From: Alphaproteobacteria bacterium
GTDB lineage: Bacteria > Pseudomonadota > Alphaproteobacteria > Rickettsiales > JAFLCR01
DNA length: 11,628 nucleotides
Direction: 5' to 3'
Assembly (NCBI GenBank): GCA_017302755.1
Contig: JAFLCR010000057.1
Location: 1 to 11,628, forward strand
In this document: one piece after another, positions 6,972 to 11,628 of the stretch
How positions within the stretch are numbered: position 1 is the first letter of the stretch
How the letters are laid out: each line of letters begins with the position of its first letter
Program-made: the position numbers and the translations under genes
Notes under the pieces: model-generated
Seen by the model: the letters and a program-made list of their open reading frames with translations, nothing else
Told to the model about the DNA's origin: nothing
Databases searched by the model: none

Positions 6972-7070
6972 GGAACTTCGCCGGTTAAAAGCCGATTCCG
7001 GTTGTGGAAACGAAGAAATGCCCCATTCTGTAGGAGCTTGCCAGCTTAACCCCAATTCCGCGAGGCGGCT

Positions 7071-7781
7071 ATGGGTGCCAAAGTGCAGTGGAGTGCCTTC
7101 CGTAAACCTCAGTTGCCGGTCATTCCCGGCCTGGGGACGCTTCCGAGCCAGGTCAGCGACCTGGGCCTTCCCCCATCCGAGATTACGCCCCGCGTCAGCA
7201 TGGCGGTGTCGGCGCTGCTGGATCACCTGAAAAGCCTGTCCCGCGAGTTGGATTCCGCCCACCGCCAGATCGCCGAGCTGACCGAGCTGGTGGACGTGGA
7301 CTGCCTCGTTCCGCTGCCCAACCGCCGCGCCTTCACCCGCCGGCTGGACTGGGCGATCAAGATGTTCCAGCGTTACAAAACTCCCTTTTCCATTCTATTC
7401 TGCGACATCAACAACTTGAAGCCGGTCAACGACCAGCTGGGCCACCAGGCGGGGGATGCCGTGATCAACCGCGTGGCCGAGCTGCTGCGCGCCAATGTAC
7501 GCGATTCCGATTTCGTGGCCCGCCTCGGCGGCGATGAATTCGCCGCGATTCTCTTTCATGCCCGCCAGGCGGACGCGCAGAAGCGCGTGCAGGGCATTCA
7601 GGCGGTGCTGCAGCGTTCGCCGCTGCTGTGGAATGGAAAGAAGCTTCCCCTCTCGGTCGCCATCGGCATTGCCGAGGCGGAGCAGGGGGACGTGCCCGAT
7701 GCGCTGCTCGACCGCGCCGACCGCGCCATGTATGCGCGCAAGCACGCCATGCGCCCCCGTCAGACGGACGTCAGCGCTTAA
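7071..7781 (+). CDS. Diguanylate cyclase (GGDEF domain protein)
   Basis: This 236-residue protein is predicted to join two GTP into the second messenger cyclic di-GMP. The GGDEF domain covers about 75-230: DVDCLVPLPNRRAF at 75-88, the metal/GTP region FCDINNLKPVNDQLGHQAGD at 110-129 and the active loop RLGGDEF at 151-157. An RDSD motif at 144-147, exactly five residues before GGDEF, is the RxxD inhibitory site, so product inhibition is expected. The N-terminus is short, with no membrane helix and no recognisable sensor; residues about 45-73 look like a coiled coil that could drive dimerisation. GAGG 5 bases before ATG 7071 supports the start. The gene stands alone on the plus strand and its stop overlaps that of the convergent RND pump in the sequence TTAA. 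The process it controls cannot be read from context. Confidence 0.93.
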   Translation: MGAKVQWSAFRKPQLPVIPGLGTLPSQVSDLGLPPSEITPRVSMAVSALLDHLKSLSRELDSAHRQIAELTELVDVDCLVPLPNRRAFTRRLDWAIKMFQRYKTPFSILFCDINNLKPVNDQLGHQAGDAVINRVAELLRANVRDSDFVARLGGDEFAAILFHARQADAQKRVQGIQAVLQRSPLLWNGKKLPLSVAIGIAEAEQGDVPDALLDRADRAMYARKHAMRPRQTDVSA

Positions 7782-10700
7782 GCCGCCGCTGCGTGCGACA
7801 CCTCGATCCGCGCGTGCGGCTGCCTGCTGACATAAGTATAGAACGCCGGCAGCACAAAAAGCGTCAGCAACGTGCCGAAGGTCATGCCGCCCACGATCAC
7901 CAGGCCCAGCTGCTCGCGGCTTTCCGCGCCCGCGCCGGAGGAGATGGCGAGCGGCACCGCGCCCAGCACCATCGCCGAAGTGGTCATCAGGATCGGCCGC
8001 AGGCGTAAGTGCGCTGCTTCGATGACGGCGGTGACGATGTCCGCGCCCATCTCGCGCTGCTTGCCCGCAAACTCGACGATCAGAATGCCGTGCTTGGTGA
8101 TCAGCCCCACCAGCGTCACCAGCCCGATCTGGCTGTAGATGTTAAGCGTATTCCCCGTGATCTTCAGCAGCAGCAGCGCACCGAGCATAGAGAGCGGCAC
8201 CGTCACCATGATCACCAGCGGGTCGATGAAACTTTCGAACTGCGCCGCCAGCACCAGGTAGATGAAGAGCAGCGCCAGCACGAACACCAGGTAGATGCCG
8301 GAGCTGGATTCCATATATTCGCGCGACTGCCCCGTATAGCCAATGCTTGCCGTGGGGGGGAGGGTGTCCTTCGCGGCGGCTTCCATGAATTGCAGCGCCT
8401 CGCCGAGCGCATAGCCCGGCGCGAGGTTGGCAGTGACGGTTACCGAGCGCAGGCGATCGAAATGGTTGAGGTCGCGCGGCGCCACGGTGGGCGTCAGCGT
8501 CACCACGCCGGAGAGCGCCACCAACTCGCCCGAGGCGGCGCGCAGATAAATGTCGTTCAGGCGCTGCGGTTCGGTGCGCAGGTCTTCTTCCATCTGCATC
8601 ATCACCTCGTACTGTTCGCCAGCTTGCTTGAAGCGCGTCACCTTGCGGCTGGCAAGCAGGGTTTCCAGCGTGCGCCCCAGTTCCGACACGCTGATGCCGA
8701 GATCGGCCAGCCGGTCGCGGTCGATGGCGATGTTCAGCTGCGGCGTGTTGATCTTGAGGTCGGTGTCGACGCCGACGATCCGCGGATTCTCACCCACCTT
8801 GGCGAGGAATTTTTCCAGGTTAGCCGCCATTTCCTGATAGGAGGTGGAATCCTTGATCACGAATTCGACAGGCTTCGAAAACCCGCTCGCGCCAAGCGAG
8901 GCCGGGGTGATGCCGAAGGCGAGCACGCCGGGGATGTCCATGTATTTGGGCATGAGCGATCCCACGATTTCCTTGCTGCTGCGCGTGCGCTCGTCCCACG
9001 GCGTGAGGCCGGCGAAGGAGATGCCCTGGTTCGAAAGCGGCAGCCGGTTTGTGCCCATGCCAAGCACGATGCCGAAGCGGTTGACTTCCGGAATGTCCCT
9101 CAGGATCTTCTCGATCTGCTCGCCGTAGGCGGACATGTAATCCACCGTCGCGCCCTCGGGGCCGATGATGGCGGTGAAGAACAGGCCGCGATCTTCCAGC
9201 GGCGACAGCTCTGATTTCAGGCTGGAATAGGTAAGCCACGTCGCCAGCGCGATGATGCCCAGGAACGGAAACACCAGCCACCGCCGCGCCAGCGCACGGG
9301 TGAGGGCGTGGCGGTAGGCGTGGTCGATGTTTTCCAGCCAGCGTTCGAGCGTGGCTGAAATCCGGTTCTGGCTGTGCGTGTGGCGCAGCAGCTTCGAGCA
9401 CATCATTGGCGAGAGCGTCAACGCCACGAACCCGGAGATCAGCACCGCCGAGGCGAGTGTCAGCGCGAATTCGGCGAAGAGCTTGCCGGTGCGGCCTTCC
9501 ATGAACGCCACCGGCACGTACACCGCGGCGAGCGTGATGGTCATCGCGAGCACCGCGAAGCCGATTTCCTTGGCGCCGAGATAGGAAGCCGCCAGAGGCT
9601 CCATCCCGTCTTCAATATGGCGGTAAATATTTTCCAGCACCACGATGGCGTCGTCCACCACCAGGCCGATGGCGAGCACCATCGCGAGCAGCGTCAGCGT
9701 GTTGATGGTGAAACCGAGCGCCGCCATGATGGCGAACGCGCCGATCAGGGATACCGGAATTGTCACCAGCGGAATCAGCGACGCGCGCGGCGAGCGTAGG
9801 AAGAGCAGGATCACGCCCGCCACCAGCGCCACGGCCTCGCCGAGTGTCTGGTAGACGTTCTTGATTGATTGTTTAATGAACACGGAGGTGTCATTGCCGA
9901 TCATGATGCTTACGCCCTCAGGCAGGCTGTCGCGGATCTGCGGCACCACCTTGTTCACGGCGTCGGAAATCTCCACCGGGTTGGCGACGGACTGCTTCAC
10001 GATCCCAAGCCCTACTGCCGGCTGTCCCTTATATTTGAAATTCACGCGGTCTTCCTCCGCGCCCAGCGTCACGCGGCCGATATCCTTGATCTGGATGAAA
10101 TGCCCATCACGGTTGGTGACGATGACGTTTTCGAACTGCTCCTTGCGGTTCAAATCGCTGTTCGTGAGCACGGTGAATTCGCGCGAGGAACCTTCTACGC
10201 GCCCGCTCGGCACGTCGAGGTTCTGGCCGCGCAGGGCGTTCTCCACATCATTCGCGGTTACGCGGTGCGCGGCAAGTTTCATCGGGTCGAGCCAGATGCG
10301 CATGGCATAGCGTCGCGCGCCGAAAATCATCACCTGCGCCACGCCCGGCACGTTCTGCAGGCGATCCTGCACCGTGCGGTCGGCGTAATCGGTCAGCTGC
10401 GCCTGGCTCAGCCGCTCGGTCTGCATCACCACCCAGATGATGGGAGCAGCATCGGCTTCCACCTTGGCCACCACCGGCTCGTCGATCTCATCCGGAAGCT
10501 GGCTGCGCACGCGCGACACGCGGTCGCGCACTTCCGCTGCTGCATCGTCTGGGTCGCGGTCAAGCAGGAACAGAACGTTGATGACGCTCGTCCCCTCGCG
10601 GCTAGTGGAGGACATCTGCTTAATGCCCTCGATGCCCGCGATGGAGTCTTCCAGAATTTTCGTCACCTGCGATTCCATGATCTCGGCGTTGGCGCCGGGA

Positions 10701-10852
10701 TAGGTGGTGGTGATGGTTACCGCGGGTTCATCGATGTTCGGGTATTCGCGTACACTCAGGCGGTCGTAGCTCACCAGGCCGATAAGCACGATGACGAGGC
10801 TCATGACGGTCGCGAAAACGGGGCGGGAAATGGAGAGATCGGTCAGTTTCAT
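7778..10852 (-). CDS. RND family efflux transporter permease (inner-membrane pump)
   Basis: This 1024-residue protein is a proton-driven resistance-nodulation-division pump of the AcrB/MexB (HAE1-like) sort. It exports hydrophobic compounds through an adaptor and an outer-membrane channel. The N-terminus (MKLTDLSISRPVFATVM) is TM1. A large periplasmic loop spans about 33-335, TM2-TM6 run to about 490, a second loop follows to about 845, and TM7-TM12 end the protein. TM4 carries the paired aspartates Asp400-Asp401 (GLVVDDAIVVLENI) and TM10 a lysine near 920 (GLITKHGILIVEFA); together these form the proton relay of active pumps. Length and topology are complete, with no frameshift. AGGA 8 bases before ATG 10852 is a good ribosome site. 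It lies 58 bases after the adaptor gene, with a hairpin between. No TolC-like gene follows, so the channel is probably encoded elsewhere. Substrates are unknown. Confidence 0.95.
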   Translation of the reverse strand: MKLTDLSISRPVFATVMSLVIVLIGLVSYDRLSVREYPNIDEPAVTITTTYPGANAEIMESQVTKILEDSIAGIEGIKQMSSTSREGTSVINVLFLLDRDPDDAAAEVRDRVSRVRSQLPDEIDEPVVAKVEADAAPIIWVVMQTERLSQAQLTDYADRTVQDRLQNVPGVAQVMIFGARRYAMRIWLDPMKLAAHRVTANDVENALRGQNLDVPSGRVEGSSREFTVLTNSDLNRKEQFENVIVTNRDGHFIQIKDIGRVTLGAEEDRVNFKYKGQPAVGLGIVKQSVANPVEISDAVNKVVPQIRDSLPEGVSIMIGNDTSVFIKQSIKNVYQTLGEAVALVAGVILLFLRSPRASLIPLVTIPVSLIGAFAIMAALGFTINTLTLLAMVLAIGLVVDDAIVVLENIYRHIEDGMEPLAASYLGAKEIGFAVLAMTITLAAVYVPVAFMEGRTGKLFAEFALTLASAVLISGFVALTLSPMMCSKLLRHTHSQNRISATLERWLENIDHAYRHALTRALARRWLVFPFLGIIALATWLTYSSLKSELSPLEDRGLFFTAIIGPEGATVDYMSAYGEQIEKILRDIPEVNRFGIVLGMGTNRLPLSNQGISFAGLTPWDERTRSSKEIVGSLMPKYMDIPGVLAFGITPASLGASGFSKPVEFVIKDSTSYQEMAANLEKFLAKVGENPRIVGVDTDLKINTPQLNIAIDRDRLADLGISVSELGRTLETLLASRKVTRFKQAGEQYEVMMQMEEDLRTEPQRLNDIYLRAASGELVALSGVVTLTPTVAPRDLNHFDRLRSVTVTANLAPGYALGEALQFMEAAAKDTLPPTASIGYTGQSREYMESSSGIYLVFVLALLFIYLVLAAQFESFIDPLVIMVTVPLSMLGALLLLKITGNTLNIYSQIGLVTLVGLITKHGILIVEFAGKQREMGADIVTAVIEAAHLRLRPILMTTSAMVLGAVPLAISSGAGAESREQLGLVIVGGMTFGTLLTLFVLPAFYTYVSRQPHARIEVSHAAAA

Positions 10853-10867
10853 AACGTGCTTCCTACG

Positions 10868-10893
10868 CCGTCCGGCATTGTGATGCCGGACGG
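10868..10893 (-). other. Perfect 11-bp stem-loop between adaptor and pump genes
   Basis: CCGTCCGGCAT (10868-10878) and ATGCCGGACGG (10883-10893) are exact reverse complements around the four-base loop TGTG. The stem is GC-rich and should be stable. No T-run follows it on the minus strand (the seven Ts lie before it), so it is not a standard intrinsic terminator. A REP-like element or an mRNA processing/stability hairpin that sets adaptor-to-pump ratio fits better; this role is inferred. Confidence 0.65.
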
Positions 10894-10910
10894 GCTATGG
10901 ATGAAAAAAA

Positions 10911-11628
10911 TTACTGCGCCTTTGGTTCCGCTTCTTCATTCATGCGGGTCACGGAGACGGCGGTCGGCTCGCTGACGCGGACGGATGCGCCGTCCTGCAG
11001 CTTCTGCTGCCCGGCGGTCACGACCACGTCGCCCGCCGCGAGGCCGGCGACGATCTCTGCCTTGGAGTTGGCGCGCAGCCCAGGTTGCACTTCAATTTTC
11101 TGCGCTTTGCCGTCGGCTACCTTGAAGACGAAGGTTTTGTTTCCCATCGGCACCAGCGCTTGGTCGGGCACGAGCACCGCGGCCTCGCGCTTGGCGATGG
11201 GCAGCGTCACGTTCACGAATTGGCCGGGATAAAGCTGGTTGTCGACATTATCCACGATCGCCTGCACCTGGATGCTGCGGTTCTGGGCGCTGATGCGCGA
11301 TTCGATGGCATCCACCGTCGAACGGAAGACCGAGCCTTGCGCATCAACCGCAAACTCCACCTCGCTGCCCGCCTTGATCTCGGAGAGGTAGCGCTCGGGA
11401 ATCGTGAACTGCAGCTTCAGTTTCTCGGTCTGGTCAAGGTTCACCAGCACCTCCCCGGGGGAGACGTAATCGCCCAGGCTGACTTTGCGGATGCCTGCCG
11501 TGCCGTCGAAGGGCGCGCGGATCACGGTCTTGGCGAGGTTCGCCTCGGCCAGCTGAACATTGGCCTTGGCGAGGTTCAACTGCGCCTGCGCTTCGTCCAG
11601 CTGCATCTTGGAAGAGAAGCCCTTGCTG
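10911..11628 (-). CDS. RND efflux periplasmic adaptor (membrane fusion protein), C-terminal part
   Basis: The frame is open through the right edge, so the N-terminus with its signal sequence, first lipoyl half and first coiled-coil helix is missing; 238 residues remain. The visible start, SKGFSSKMQLDEAQAQLN, is the second helix of the alpha-hairpin. KTVIRAPFDGTAGIRKVSLG is the second lipoyl half, followed by the beta-barrel (LKLQFTIPERYLSEIKAGSEV onward) and the membrane-proximal domain (VLVPDQALVPMGNKTFVFKV onward). The protein links the inner-membrane pump to an outer-membrane channel across the periplasm. The Met at 11606 lies inside the hairpin and is not a start. It is cotranscribed with the downstream pump gene, and the promoter must be beyond the window. 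Confidence 0.94.
   Translation of the reverse strand, partial: SKGFSSKMQLDEAQAQLNLAKANVQLAEANLAKTVIRAPFDGTAGIRKVSLGDYVSPGEVLVNLDQTEKLKLQFTIPERYLSEIKAGSEVEFAVDAQGSVFRSTVDAIESRISAQNRSIQVQAIVDNVDNQLYPGQFVNVTLPIAKREAAVLVPDQALVPMGNKTFVFKVADGKAQKIEVQPGLRANSKAEIVAGLAAGDVVVTAGQQKLQDGASVRVSEPTAVSVTRMNEEAEPKAQ

Noticed and set aside
6877..7070. Riboswitch or small RNA upstream of purE
   Set aside because: Only short, weak inverted repeats are visible and no purine-aptamer core could be recognised.
8009..9214. 401-codon plus-strand frame inside the pump gene
   Set aside because: It is antisense to a full-length, motif-complete RND permease; the same applies to the frame at 9869-10975.
10868..10893. 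Intrinsic terminator after the adaptor gene
   Set aside because: The T-run lies before the stem on the transcribed strand, not after it, and the pump must be expressed with the adaptor.
1..11628. CRISPR arrays, tRNA or rRNA genes, phage genes or transposases
   Set aside because: I found no regularly spaced repeats, no tRNA-like cloverleaf with conserved arms and no mobile-element protein motifs.

Overview
The window is a GC-rich, densely packed stretch of chromosome from a Gram-negative bacterium. An RND pump with its periplasmic adaptor proves a two-membrane envelope. The overlapping fmt-truA pair, the purE-purK pair, the small I78-type inhibitor and the overall style suggest an alphaproteobacterium; this is an inference, and no genus can be named from the sequence alone.

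Layout from left to right. Positions 1-1187 (minus) hold the N-terminal 395 codons of a large RTX/S-layer-like secreted protein that runs off the left edge. Positions 1312-2265 (minus) hold a tight two-gene unit: a small exported I78-family protease inhibitor followed by an AlkA-type DNA glycosylase. Positions 2266-2468 separate this unit from the divergent fmt-truA pair, and 143 of these 203 bases are one large palindromic repeat-like element. Positions 2469-4165 (plus) encode methionyl-tRNA formyltransferase and tRNA pseudouridine synthase A. Positions 4245-5318 (plus) encode a 357-residue protein that I do not recognise. Positions 5322-6876 (minus) are the purE-purK operon for the CAIR step of purine synthesis. 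Positions 7071-7781 (plus) encode a compact GGDEF diguanylate cyclase with an intact inhibitory site. Positions 7778-11628 (minus) carry an RND multidrug-type efflux permease preceded by its membrane-fusion protein, which is cut by the right edge.

Most of the window is housekeeping (translation initiation, tRNA modification, purine synthesis) mixed with envelope and stress functions (efflux, protease inhibitor, alkylation repair, c-di-GMP signalling, secreted RTX-like protein). The gene pairs with real functional links are fmt-truA (translation), purE-purK (successive reactions) and the adaptor-pump pair (one efflux complex). I see no phage, insertion sequence, CRISPR array, tRNA, rRNA or defence locus, and no convincing new multi-gene system. 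The least explained items are the palindromic element at 2291-2433, the unrecognised protein at 4245-5318, the architecture of the truncated RTX-like protein and the hairpin between adaptor and pump.
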